Source of the DNA: an uncultured Methylobacillus sp.
Lineage (GTDB): Bacteria; Pseudomonadota; Gammaproteobacteria; Burkholderiales; Methylophilaceae
Direction: 5' to 3'
Assembly: GCA_946478965.1 (NCBI GenBank)
Contig: CAMLDQ010000043.1
Location: 1 to 17,043 of the forward strand
DNA: 17,043 nt
The position numbers and the translations under genes were made by a program. The notes beneath the pieces were generated by a model. It searched no databases. It was not told the origin of the DNA and worked only from the letters and a program-made list of their open reading frames with translations. This document shows, piece after piece, positions 1-7,937 of the stretch (positions within the stretch are counted from its first letter, which is position 1; each line of letters starts with the position of its first letter).

Positions 1-74
1 CCCTCGAAAGCCTCGATCTTCTCGCCGTTGAGCGAGAAGCCGATGGTGGCGGGCAGAGTGGTAGGAGCATTCAT
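1..74 (-). CDS. fdhA: Formate dehydrogenase alpha subunit, N-terminal fragment (cut by window edge)
   Basis: Only the first 24 codons are visible (MNAPTTLPATIGFSLNGEKI, then EAFEG). The stretch F-x-L-N-G-E-K-I-E-A-F-E-G is typical of the N-terminal 2Fe-2S ferredoxin-like domain of the large catalytic subunit of NAD-linked formate dehydrogenases (FdhA/FdsA) and of the related NuoG. The ATG at 74-72 is preceded by AGAGGA, which overlaps the stop codon of the upstream fdhB gene. The gap is 13 bp and the two genes should be translationally coupled. The subunit would carry the molybdenum or tungsten bis-pterin cofactor that oxidises formate, but none of that part is in view. The identification rests mainly on the fdhB neighbour; NuoG is less likely because no other nuo genes are present. 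Confidence 0.72.
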   Translation of the reverse strand, partial: MNAPTTLPATIGFSLNGEKIEAFE

Positions 75-87
75 GACCAGTGTCCTC

Positions 88-1773
88 TTACTTCAATTCG
101 TCAGGAAAATATTTCATTACCGAACGCAACGGGTTGGGTGCCGCTTGACCGAGACCGCATATGGATGCGTCTATCATGGCCACGGAAAGTTCCTCAAGCA
201 GGGGCTGATCCCATTGTTTTTTATCCATCAGCTTGACGGCTTTTTCCGTACCGACACGGCAGGGCGTGCATTGCCCGCAGGACTCGTCTTCAAAGAATTT
301 CATGGCGTTGAGCGCCAGATCCTTTGCCTTGTCCTGATCGGAAAAGACGATGATGGCCGCCGAGCCGATGAAACAGCCATATTGGTTGAGCGTATCGAAA
401 TCCAGCGGAATGTCGCCCATGCTCGCTGGCAGGATGCCGCCGGAAGCGCCGCCGGGGAAGTAGCCGTAAAAGCTGTGTCCGTCCAGCATGCCGCCGCAGT
501 ATTCGTCTATGAGTTCACGCATGGTGATGCCGGCTGGCGCCAGGTGAACGCCAGGTTTCTTGACTCGGCCGCTGACCGAGAACGAGCGCAGGCCCTTGCG
601 CTCATGACGACCGTGGGCAGTGAACCACTCCGGCCCTTTTTCCACGATTTCGCGTACCCAGTACACCGACTCCATATTGTGTTCCAGGGTCGGGCGGCCG
701 AACAGGCCGACCTGAGCCACGAACGGCGGGCGCAGGCGCGGCATGCCGCGCTTGCCTTCGATGGATTCGATCATCGCGGATTCTTCGCCGCAGATATAGG
801 CACCGGCGCCGCGACGCAAATGGATTTCAGGCAGGTCGGCCGGCGGATTGGCCTGCAGTGCCGCGATTTCCTTGGTAAGAATCTTGCGGCAGCCTGCGTA
901 CTCGTCGCGCAGGTAGACATAGATTTTGTCGATGCCGACGGCCCAGGCGGCGATCAGCATACCTTCAAGAAAGCGGTGCGGATCGCGCTCCAGATAGTGC
1001 CTGTCCTTGAATGTTCCCGGTTCGCCTTCGTCGATGTTGACGGCCATCAGGCGTGGGGCAGCCTGTTGGCTGACAATGCGCCATTTGCGCCCGACCGGGA
1101 AGCCTGCGCCGCCAAGACCGCGCAGGCCAGAGTTTTCCATGATGGAAATCAGTTCTTCCGCGCTGCGCTTGCCGCTGATGCAGTCACGGTAGAGCTGGTA
1201 ACCGCCCGTGGCAAGATAGGCGTCGAACGGGATGTAATCGGTCACCGGGGCGTCGATGTCCTGGGCGATGGCGGCTTGGATGACGGATTCCGCATCGGCA
1301 TGGTCGAACGGCTTCTGGCCGACGACAGCCACCGGCGCGCCGTCGCAGCGGCCCACGCAGGGCACCGGCTGGATACGCACCCGGTCACCGAGACCGCGTT
1401 TCAGCGCATCGATCAGGCCGTGCGCGCCTGCCATCTCGCATGATACGGACTCGCATACGCGCACGGTCAGGGACGGAGGCGGGGTCTCGCCATCCTTGAT
1501 GACGTCGAAGTGGTGATAAAAGGTGGCAACCTCGTACACCTCGGTTTGGGAGAGTTTCATCTCGGCAGCCAGGGCGGCAATGTGCTGGCTGGAAATATGG
1601 CCGTAGCTGTCCTGTATCTTGTGCAGGTGCTCGATCAGCATGTCGGGAGCGCGGGATGCGTCTCCCAGGAGTCGTTGTATTTCTTGGAGTATAGCGGGGG
1701 TGGTGACACGCCCCTTTGGTTTACCAGTATTACGTTTGAAAGTATCAAGACGCACGGTCTTGGGTTCGGACAT
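88..1773 (-). CDS. fdhB: NAD-dependent formate dehydrogenase beta subunit (fused NuoE/NuoF type)
   Basis: 561 aa. Residues about 25-170 form a NuoE-like thioredoxin-fold domain with 2Fe-2S cysteines C107, C112, C139 and C143. Residues about 175-560 form a NuoF-like domain with the FMN/NADH glycine-rich stretch (GLGGAGFP, 219-226), NIDEGEPGTFKDR (246-258), GAGAYICGEE (322-331) and a 4Fe-4S site (C499, C502, C505, C539). This is the diaphorase subunit that moves electrons from the formate-oxidising alpha subunit to NAD+. The fused architecture and length resemble the beta subunit of the tungsten-type FDH1 of Methylobacterium extorquens rather than the separate FdsG/FdsB pair. The ATG has AAGGGG 8 bases upstream. 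The gene lies 30 bp after fhcC and directly before fdhA, so it belongs to the fhc operon. The cofactor metal cannot be told from here. Confidence 0.93.
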   Translation of the reverse strand: MSEPKTVRLDTFKRNTGKPKGRVTTPAILQEIQRLLGDASRAPDMLIEHLHKIQDSYGHISSQHIAALAAEMKLSQTEVYEVATFYHHFDVIKDGETPPPSLTVRVCESVSCEMAGAHGLIDALKRGLGDRVRIQPVPCVGRCDGAPVAVVGQKPFDHADAESVIQAAIAQDIDAPVTDYIPFDAYLATGGYQLYRDCISGKRSAEELISIMENSGLRGLGGAGFPVGRKWRIVSQQAAPRLMAVNIDEGEPGTFKDRHYLERDPHRFLEGMLIAAWAVGIDKIYVYLRDEYAGCRKILTKEIAALQANPPADLPEIHLRRGAGAYICGEESAMIESIEGKRGMPRLRPPFVAQVGLFGRPTLEHNMESVYWVREIVEKGPEWFTAHGRHERKGLRSFSVSGRVKKPGVHLAPAGITMRELIDEYCGGMLDGHSFYGYFPGGASGGILPASMGDIPLDFDTLNQYGCFIGSAAIIVFSDQDKAKDLALNAMKFFEDESCGQCTPCRVGTEKAVKLMDKKQWDQPLLEELSVAMIDASICGLGQAAPNPLRSVMKYFPDELK

Positions 1774-1803
1774 GTCACAACCCCTTGAATTGTTGAGTTT
1801 ACA

Positions 1804-2610
1804 TCATGAGATAACCAGGATTTCTCCCTTGCCGTCGTTGGCCAAATCGCCTGCGAAACGATGCACGCGATTCTGTGTCAGGTGAGCGAACTTGCTGGGC
1901 AAGACGCTGAAAGTCTTGTACATGAGCTTGAGGAAGGGCAGTGTATGCGCGCCGCAGTCCTGCAAGGTGGCGTGCAGCTTGGGCTGCTTGGTCAGCAAGA
2001 TGGTGCCGCGCCGCATGCCGTAACCCAGGTAATCGCCCACGCTACCCATTACGCCAATCGTGCCGGCCAGCATGCGTGAAGCGCAATAGGCACCGACATT
2101 GCCTTCGATCAGCACAATGCCGCGACGCATCTGGTCGCCGACACGGTCGCCGGCGTTGCCGGTCACGATCACCATGCCTCCCTTCATGCCTTTGCGGTCG
2201 CCGGGAATGGCGGAGGCCAAGTAGTCGCCGACACTGCCGTGCACATGCAGCAGGCCGCCGGCCATGCCGCTGGCGGCGAATCCACCGGCATGGCCGTGCA
2301 GGGTAATTGCGCCATTTTTCATCTGGAAGCCGAGATACCAGCCTGCGTCGCCGTGGATGATGATCTGGCCGCTCTGCATGCCGCTGCCGATGTAGTCCAG
2401 CTTGTCGCAGCTATTCATGAATACGAGGGTTTCCGTCTCGTCGCCGGTAATATCGAACAAGCTATCGGTACGCAGTTTGAGCTTGCCCGATTGCAATTCG
2501 ATGGCACCGATTTCGGCGATGGACTTGCCGGACAGCGTGTCCGGCGTCAGCGGCGAACAGTCGATGCGCTGCTGAGGCACCTTTTTCAGGGTCAAGGTCA
2601 GGGCCGTCAT
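1804..2610 (-). CDS. fhcC: Formyltransferase/hydrolase complex subunit C
   Basis: 268 aa. It resembles the C subunit of archaeal formylmethanofuran dehydrogenase (FmdC/FwdC) and the glutamate synthase GXGXG beta-helix family. From about residue 70 to 210 there are repeats of the form G-x-x-G-x-x-x-x-x-M-x-x-G, as in YIGSGMQSG, YLGFQMKNG and YLGYGMRRG. In methylotrophic bacteria FhcC is a structural part of the FhcABCD complex, which moves the formyl group from formyl-H4MPT to a methanofuran analogue and hydrolyses it to formate. I chose the ATG at 2610, which overlaps the fhcD stop codon as ATGA. The longer open frame to 2709 lies inside fhcD and its extra N-terminus (RTGCQEWHPPHL) looks non-coding. 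The length fits the family. Confidence 0.93.
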   Translation of the reverse strand: MTALTLTLKKVPQQRIDCSPLTPDTLSGKSIAEIGAIELQSGKLKLRTDSLFDITGDETETLVFMNSCDKLDYIGSGMQSGQIIIHGDAGWYLGFQMKNGAITLHGHAGGFAASGMAGGLLHVHGSVGDYLASAIPGDRKGMKGGMVIVTGNAGDRVGDQMRRGIVLIEGNVGAYCASRMLAGTIGVMGSVGDYLGYGMRRGTILLTKQPKLHATLQDCGAHTLPFLKLMYKTFSVLPSKFAHLTQNRVHRFAGDLANDGKGEILVIS

Positions 2611-3503
2611 GCCATGATCTCCCGCAAATGAAACTGGAATTGGCCTAATTTGCCGCCATAATTGCCGGCGGAGATGCGGCGGATGCCATTCTTGGCACCC
2701 AGTTCGCACGCTGCGGCAATGCCGGCGCGTGTGGCCTTGCGTACGTCTTCGTCGGACAGTCCATCAATGACGATTTCCATCACCGATTCAATTTCCGGCG
2801 ACAGCTCGGTCTTGGTAATGCCCTTCAGCGTCGGGCAGAAGGCATCGTTGGTGGAGGCGATGAGCGTTTTGTACTTGGAGCCGACCTTGGAACCGGAACG
2901 TACCACGCCGCCGGGGAAGGGCATGATCACGTTGGGGATCTTCTTCATCGCCTCGATCGCGGCTTCGCATGCGGCCAGCGCCTGCGGTTGCGACTCCGCC
3001 AGCACCAGGAAATTACCGCCCCCGACAGCGCGCACCATGCCGGTCTTTTCCTCGGTGAGGAATTCGCCGTCCATGACCGGCACGCGCCAGTAGCGTTTAC
3101 CGCCGAACTGCTTGGATATCTGGAAGCCGTCGCCGAAGAAACGCAGGTTCTTGCCCAGGTTGATGCGGTCGCCGCCATCGATGCCGGAAAAGGCCGCAGC
3201 GGTCGGGCAGGTCAGTACACATTGGCCCATGCGCGTCTCGAGCTGCTTCATCAGCACGGCGCTGCCCATCGCGAACATCAGGATGGATACGCCGGAGCGG
3301 CCGTCCGGGGTTTCGTCCGGGGACAGCTCGCGCTCGATGCCGGCTTCCACGCCGCAGGCGATCACCGATGTCGCGAAACCGGTCATCGCGTTGGCGGCGT
3401 TATAGGCCCATTTCAGATTCTGTGCGGTGATGATGACGCGCGTCCCCCGCATGCCGAAGGCTTCGGCAAAGGTGTCATCGATCGCAACCCCATTGATAAT
3501 CAT
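2607..3503 (-). CDS. fhcD: Formylmethanofuran-H4MPT formyltransferase subunit D
   Basis: 298 aa, the usual length for Ftr/FhcD. The N-terminus MIINGVAIDDTFAEAFGMRG, the stretch TAQNLKWAYNAANAMTGFAT and the segment CPTAAAFSG are characteristic of the formyltransferase family. This subunit catalyses transfer of the formyl group from N5-formyl-H4MPT to the methanofuran-like cofactor bound by the Fhc complex, in the cytoplasm. The ATG at 3503 is preceded by GAGG at good spacing. The gene lies 31 bp after fhcA, and its TGA overlaps the ATG of fhcC, so the two products are probably coupled in translation. The transcribed order fhcB-A-D-C is the order known from other H4MPT-using methylotrophs. Confidence 0.96.
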   Translation of the reverse strand: MIINGVAIDDTFAEAFGMRGTRVIITAQNLKWAYNAANAMTGFATSVIACGVEAGIERELSPDETPDGRSGVSILMFAMGSAVLMKQLETRMGQCVLTCPTAAAFSGIDGGDRINLGKNLRFFGDGFQISKQFGGKRYWRVPVMDGEFLTEEKTGMVRAVGGGNFLVLAESQPQALAACEAAIEAMKKIPNVIMPFPGGVVRSGSKVGSKYKTLIASTNDAFCPTLKGITKTELSPEIESVMEIVIDGLSDEDVRKATRAGIAAACELGAKNGIRRISAGNYGGKLGQFQFHLREIMA

Positions 3504-3534
3504 TGTGCAGCCTCATGATGAAAATTGAACGGCA

Positions 3535-5211
3535 TCATGCTGTTTTCTCCCGGCGCCCCTTGCATTCCTGCACGATGACCTTGCCGCGGCCATCGCCTTC
3601 GATCTCGTCGGCGCCGACTTTCATGTGATCCATTTTGATCGTGTGGTACTTGTCGAAGTACTGCTTGATGTCTTTTTCGATGCCGCGGTCAAACTCGGGT
3701 TTGACGGTATGCGTGGCACCCCAGATGACCTTGACGATGCTGCCGTCCTTGACCACCAGTTGGCCGTCCTTGAATACGTAGTCCGGCTTTTCGAACATTT
3801 TTTCGCGGTCGGCGTTGTCGGTGTACACGGTGATATCGGCCGCAGCCCCGACGCCCAGATGGCCGCGATCATGCAGCCCAACCAGCTTGGCGGCACCGGC
3901 GCGTGTCATGATCGCGATTTCATACAGCGAGTATTCGCGGTCGATGGAGGCCAGCGTGCTCATCTTTTGCGCATCCAGGTTGAGGCGCGAGAACACATCG
4001 TTGCGGAAAGTCTTGTCCATCAACAGCTTGATCAGGTGCGGGTAGCTCGTGAATGGCGCGCCGTTGGGGTGGTCGGTGGTGAGGAAGATGCGCCACGGGT
4101 CGTCCACCAGCAGGAAAATTTCCAGGCCGATCGCCCATTGCAGTGCGTTGACGAAATTCTGGTCCTTGTACTTGAATGGCACAACGCCGCAGCCGGCATC
4201 GCATTCGATGTCCATGCAAACCGACTTGTGCGGGCTACCGGCACCGGCATTGCGGAACTGCGACATCTGGTCGCCCGATGCCGTCACGGTCTGGCCGAAC
4301 AGGATCTGGCCGACGTCGGCCGAGATATTCTTTTGCTTGTTGATCGCCTCGGCGATGCGCGCGGCGCCGGAGGAGAACTTGCGGTCGCCTTCCGTACCGT
4401 AGCTGTGGAACTGGATGTGGGTGAGGTGCATCGGGTAACCCTCGACGCCGGCCATCGAGTTCAGCGTGGTTTCCACATTGCCGGGCACGCCCAGATTGTT
4501 GCCGTGCACATGCAGCGGATGCGGCACGCCTAGCTCATAAACAGCGCGCGATAGTGCCTTCAGCACCTCGCGCGGAGTTACGCCGTAGTAGGCATTCTGT
4601 TCGTCCAGATCGAGAAAGCGCTGGTTGAACTTGAAAGCGTTGATGCCGCCGGCATTCACCACCTTGATGCCGATGCCTTGGCTCGCGGCGATGGTCCAGG
4701 CGACATAATCGTTGATTGCGTTCTGGTCCTTCTTGGCAGCCAGCATGCGCAGGAAGAGGTCGTCACTGCCCAGCATCGCATAGCCGCCTTTGTCGATCAT
4801 CGGCGTGTCGCCCATTTCGAGGTGGGCCTGGCGCGCATTCATCGGCAGTACCGCGGGCTCGAAGCCGGCGGTATAGCCCATTTCCGCGTAGCGGTAGCCA
4901 GCCGTCAGCGTGGACGGCACGGCATGTCCGCAACCGGCCCGGCACAGTTCGCTATGTGCGGCCGGGTCGTGGCGATGATCCTCGGGCAGCATGGTGCGCG
5001 CGATATTGACCTTGCCGCCACCGATGTGGGTGTGCATGTCGATGGCTCCGGCCATGACGACCTTGCCGGCGAGGTTGTATTCCTGGTCGATGCGCTCGGC
5101 ATCTTGCGGGCGCTCGACGATGCGGCCGTCACGGACATAAATGTCCATCACCTTGCCGTCGATCCCATGCGCCGGATCGTAGACGGTGCCGCCGCTCAGT
5201 TTGATTAGCAT
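3535..5211 (-). CDS. fhcA: Formyltransferase/hydrolase complex subunit A (amidohydrolase)
   Basis: 558 aa, homologous to FmdA/FwdA, a member of the amidohydrolase superfamily. Metal-site features visible are HTH at 60-62, a histidine-rich stretch (H231, H234, H236), H262/H265/H269 in HLTHIQFH, and the late aspartate in TTDHPNGAP (D380), the usual catalytic aspartate of the fold. A lysine in GIKVVNAGG (K183) is a candidate for the carboxylated lysine. In bacteria this subunit hydrolyses the formyl group off the methanofuran-type cofactor and releases formate. The ATG at 5211 has AAGGAA 7 bases upstream, and the gene starts 17 bp after the fhcB stop. I see no truncation or missing metal ligand. 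Confidence 0.95.
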   Translation of the reverse strand: MLIKLSGGTVYDPAHGIDGKVMDIYVRDGRIVERPQDAERIDQEYNLAGKVVMAGAIDMHTHIGGGKVNIARTMLPEDHRHDPAAHSELCRAGCGHAVPSTLTAGYRYAEMGYTAGFEPAVLPMNARQAHLEMGDTPMIDKGGYAMLGSDDLFLRMLAAKKDQNAINDYVAWTIAASQGIGIKVVNAGGINAFKFNQRFLDLDEQNAYYGVTPREVLKALSRAVYELGVPHPLHVHGNNLGVPGNVETTLNSMAGVEGYPMHLTHIQFHSYGTEGDRKFSSGAARIAEAINKQKNISADVGQILFGQTVTASGDQMSQFRNAGAGSPHKSVCMDIECDAGCGVVPFKYKDQNFVNALQWAIGLEIFLLVDDPWRIFLTTDHPNGAPFTSYPHLIKLLMDKTFRNDVFSRLNLDAQKMSTLASIDREYSLYEIAIMTRAGAAKLVGLHDRGHLGVGAAADITVYTDNADREKMFEKPDYVFKDGQLVVKDGSIVKVIWGATHTVKPEFDRGIEKDIKQYFDKYHTIKMDHMKVGADEIEGDGRGKVIVQECKGRREKTA

Positions 5212-5228
5212 GTGCGTTTCCTTGAATC

Positions 5229-6524
5229 TTACTGGACTGACGTTTGCAGCTTTTCTTCAATCGCGCGCAGCACTTCGCCCAATGAAGATAACTGGTTTTC
5301 GCGCAACTGTTTCAACGGTAGCGATACGACGTTGTCGTTACGGAACATCAAGCCTTTGTGATCGATGCCCGGGGTGCCAACCGGGATAAAAACCTCCGGC
5401 TCCTTGTCCAGCGCCATATGGGCCTCGCCGAGCACGACAGTGGGCACGCCGACGGCAGGAGGGGTACGGTTCGGATCAAATGAGGATATCCAGAACAGGG
5501 CGTCCGCTTCGCCATTGGCCAGCTGGCTATCTGCCGCATAAAGATAGGGGTCGAAGTCCGGGTAATTGCGTGCGTAGGAATTGCGCATCGGATAGCCGCT
5601 AATCCAGGAGCTGACCTGGTTGGCCGTGGTGTCGCCGTCGCTGCCGCCGAGCAGCATGGCTGCTGCCCGCGTGGTCTTGTTGACCGCGATGACCAGTTCG
5701 GTCAGGTTCTGGATGGTCAGCTCGGCATGAGGCAGCGCCAGTGCGCCGGCAGCCCAGGCGACGACAGCATATTTTGCCGCCAGTAAGCGCTGGGCGAGGT
5801 TTTCGAGATCGGCGGTCGGGATGCCCGCGATTTCGGTTGCATGAAGCTTTTTGCCGATGACGAGGGCGCGCAAGGCTGCGGCAACTTCGGGAATGCGGTC
5901 CTGGTCGCATGCAAAAATATCCGGCTGGCGGCCGTCAGGCGAAACGCCAGCGCTAGCATCCAGTCCACGCCCGCCCAGATAGACGATTTCGCGCTTGGAC
6001 GTGTCCTGGTCATACATCGTTTCCCGATTCCAGATTTCACGTTCGAAAAAGCGCGGGTTGGCGTCGATGGCATTGCTTCCTACCAGAACCAGCAGATCCA
6101 CCCGGTTGCGAACCTCTGTAAGTGTGGTGGTGAACCAGCCCGAGTTTTGCAGCACATGGAGATTGCGCATGAAAGCGTCGGAATTCATATGGTCAAGCGA
6201 GGCACGGCTGGACTCGGCGAGATTCATGACTGCCCGCATGCCTTGCACATCCGTGCCCAGGCCAGCCAGCAGAGGCTGTTTTGCCTGACTGAGGATTTCC
6301 GCTGCCTTGGCTATCGCCGCATCCAGCGCAACGGGCTTGCCCTGTATGCGCGGCGAAGGGGCGGCAACGGGACGTTCAAAGAAAGTCACGGCGCGCGCGC
6401 AGCCATTTTCACTGATTTTAAGGGAGCCCGCGGCGTCGCGTTGGACGGTCAAATCGTCGCAAAGCAAGCCGCAGAAAGGACAGGTCACCGAGTCGATGGT
6501 GCCCGCCTGAGCAAAATTATCCAT
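5229..6524 (-). CDS. fhcB: Formyltransferase/hydrolase complex subunit B
   Basis: 431 aa, related to the molybdopterin subunit FmdB/FwdB of archaeal formylmethanofuran dehydrogenase. The N-terminus keeps a CxxCxxxC...C arrangement (C15, C18, C22, C42) like the 4Fe-4S site of that family. The rest carries the degenerate oxidoreductase fold typical of FhcB, and the family is known to have lost the redox reaction. The bacterial complex therefore works as a hydrolase, producing formate instead of reducing CO2. It is the first gene of the minus-strand fhc-fdh operon. The ATG at 6524 has only a weak ribosome-binding site (GAGAGAA, about 6 bases away). A promoter about 180 bp upstream (6701-6729) gives it a long leader. 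Whether a cofactor is still bound cannot be decided from sequence alone. Confidence 0.92.
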   Translation of the reverse strand: MDNFAQAGTIDSVTCPFCGLLCDDLTVQRDAAGSLKISENGCARAVTFFERPVAAPSPRIQGKPVALDAAIAKAAEILSQAKQPLLAGLGTDVQGMRAVMNLAESSRASLDHMNSDAFMRNLHVLQNSGWFTTTLTEVRNRVDLLVLVGSNAIDANPRFFEREIWNRETMYDQDTSKREIVYLGGRGLDASAGVSPDGRQPDIFACDQDRIPEVAAALRALVIGKKLHATEIAGIPTADLENLAQRLLAAKYAVVAWAAGALALPHAELTIQNLTELVIAVNKTTRAAAMLLGGSDGDTTANQVSSWISGYPMRNSYARNYPDFDPYLYAADSQLANGEADALFWISSFDPNRTPPAVGVPTVVLGEAHMALDKEPEVFIPVGTPGIDHKGLMFRNDNVVSLPLKQLRENQLSSLGEVLRAIEEKLQTSVQ

Positions 6525-6700
6525 GGCGGATTCTCTCGTTCCAAATCTTTACGCGCTTCTGGAGGCGCGCCTACGTTAGCTTTGCGGAAATTTGAGATTG
6601 CAGCAACACCGGGTTCACCAGACGGGCGGCGGGGTTGTGCAGGACATAGTAGAGAATCAACGCATGCAACCGACAGCGGCAATCAAAAACTTCGCCAAGC

Positions 6701-6729
6701 ATTATCAGGTGAAAACGGGAGAGCGTCAA
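6701..6729 (-). promoter_or_regulatory. Predicted sigma-70 promoter of the fhc-fdh operon
   Basis: On the minus strand, TTGACG (6729-6724) and GATAAT (6706-6701) are separated by exactly 17 bp, a good match to the sigma-70 consensus. Transcription would start near 6694, leaving an untranslated leader of about 170 nt before the fhcB ATG at 6524. It is the best promoter match I found in the divergent region and points toward fhcB. Confidence 0.65.
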
Positions 6730-6738
6730 TATTTGCAA

Positions 6739-6751
6739 GGCATCGAATGCC
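6739..6751. repeat. Short inverted repeat beside the fhc promoter
   Basis: GGCAT-CGA-ATGCC is a perfect 5-bp inverted repeat with a 3-bp centre. It ends 10 bp upstream of the -35 box of the predicted fhcB promoter. The position suits an activator site, but the repeat is short enough to occur by chance and I recognise no regulator family in it. Confidence 0.3.
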
Positions 6752-6891
6752 TCAGGAACAGAGCCCCCGGTGTGCTTGCAAATTAATGGGTTTCGATTGC
6801 GCGGAGACATAAATTTTGCGCTTTTCATTCCAACAAATGCACATGCTGGGCTAAAATGGCGCGATTTATTCACCGTTCGAATTGGTTGGAC

Positions 6892-7902
6892 ATGTCCTGC
6901 AGCAAAACTCCGCATCGAGTCACTGTGACGGCGATGGCGCGTCTGCACATGGGGTTCTTCGATCTGCATGGCGGTTTGGGGCGTCGGTTCGGTAGCATCG
7001 GATTGGCTTTGGAACGCCCGGCCACGCGGCTGACAGTGACGCCGAGTCCAGACTTCACGGTTGAAGGTCCATCTGCGGAGCGGGCTGTTGCGGTTGCGCG
7101 CGGTTTCATGGAGGCGGCCGGGTTGCCTGGTGCGGCCAAAGTGACGCTCGAAAGCGTGATTCCGGAGCACGCGGGGCTCGGTTCAGGTACTCAGATGGCG
7201 CTTGCGGTGGGTTGGGCGCTAGCCCAGTTGTACCAACTGCCGCTGACCCCTCGCGAGGTGGCGGCGCTGACTGCGCGTGGCGCACGCTCTGGGATTGGCG
7301 TAGGCGCCTTCGAGCGGGGCGGGTTGATTGTCGATGGGGGGCGGAGTGCGACGACTACGGTTCCGCCGGTGCTGGCACGCATGGATTTTCCTGAGCGCTG
7401 GCGCGTGTTGCTGGTGTTCGACAACTCGGGCACTGGCGTCCACGGCAGTCAGGAAATCAAGGCATTTCGTGAGCTGCCCGAATTCCCCGCCGATACTGCG
7501 GCGCAGCTGTGCCGGCGGGTATTGATGCAGGCGTTGCCGGCTGTGGCGGAGCAGGATTTGAAGGCGTTTGGGTCGGCTATTTACGAGATTCAATGCCGTA
7601 TTGGCGATTACTTCGCATCCGCACAGGGCGGGGAGCGATATACCAGTGCCGCAGTGGGCGCGGCGCTGGAGTGGATGCGCAAGCAGGGAATTGGGTGCGT
7701 GGGGCAAAGTTCGTGGGGCCCTACCGGTTTTGCTGTGCTGGAAAATGAACTTGAAGCGCAGGCAACGGCGGCTGCGTTGAGGGAAAGATACGCCGATACG
7801 CAAGCCATGGAATTCATGGTTTGCCAGGCGCGTAATCAGGGTGGCGAAGTGCGGGTGCTGTACGAGGGTGATCTCGTTGACAAGGCCTGTGCGCTGAATT
7901 AA
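6892..7902 (+). CDS. mptG: Beta-ribofuranosylaminobenzene 5'-phosphate (beta-RFAP) synthase
   Basis: 336 aa from the ATG at 6892. The family belongs to the GHMP-kinase fold: PEHAGLGSGTQMALAVG (91-107) is the glycine-rich phosphate-binding motif, and TAMARLHMGFFDLHG (13-27) is the typical N-terminal strand. Beta-RFAP synthase joins 4-hydroxybenzoate or p-aminobenzoate to phosphoribosyl pyrophosphate with loss of CO2, the first committed step of methanopterin synthesis. In methylotrophs it is often called orf4. The start is uncertain: an in-frame ATG at 6856 would add 12 residues (MARFIHRSNWLD) that look unlike the family. The ATG at 6892 has GGTTGGA just upstream and places the conserved start region normally. 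The gene opens the plus-strand H4MPT operon and ends 35 bp before mtdB. Confidence 0.9.
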   Translation: MSCSKTPHRVTVTAMARLHMGFFDLHGGLGRRFGSIGLALERPATRLTVTPSPDFTVEGPSAERAVAVARGFMEAAGLPGAAKVTLESVIPEHAGLGSGTQMALAVGWALAQLYQLPLTPREVAALTARGARSGIGVGAFERGGLIVDGGRSATTTVPPVLARMDFPERWRVLLVFDNSGTGVHGSQEIKAFRELPEFPADTAAQLCRRVLMQALPAVAEQDLKAFGSAIYEIQCRIGDYFASAQGGERYTSAAVGAALEWMRKQGIGCVGQSSWGPTGFAVLENELEAQATAAALRERYADTQAMEFMVCQARNQGGEVRVLYEGDLVDKACALN

Positions 7903-7937
7903 GTTTTAAAATCATTTACTTGAGGGTAACAACTAAA

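Larger units (their letters stand above)
6525..6855. other. Divergent intergenic region between fhcB and the beta-RFAP synthase gene
   Basis: About 330 bp separate the two divergent operons. The region holds the predicted fhcB promoter (6701-6729), the inverted repeat at 6739-6751 and a 10-bp perfect palindrome AGGCGCGCCT (6563-6572) inside the fhcB leader. On the plus strand, TAAAAT at 6852-6857 could be a -10 box for the beta-RFAP synthase operon if translation starts at 6892, but no convincing -35 box goes with it. Open frames crossing this region on either strand do not resemble known proteins and look like chance frames. Confidence 0.6.

Noticed and set aside
28..1443. Long plus-strand open frame of 471 codons opposite fdhB
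   Set aside because: It lies fully antisense to a gene with clear iron-sulfur and FMN motifs and has no protein-like motif of its own. High G+C at third codon positions makes such mirror frames common.
2611..2709. Upstream extension of fhcC
   Set aside because: It lies within the fhcD coding sequence and the added residues look non-coding. The ATGA overlap at 2607-2610 gives a normal FhcC start.
5841..6812. Plus-strand open frame of 323 codons opposite fhcB and running into the divergent region
   Set aside because: It is antisense to conserved fhcB and has no recognisable family feature; it covers the predicted fhcB promoter.
7920..7937. TTG start for mtdB at 7920
   Set aside because: It would add six residues not found in the family, and the TTG overlaps the GAGGG ribosome-binding site of the ATG at 7938.
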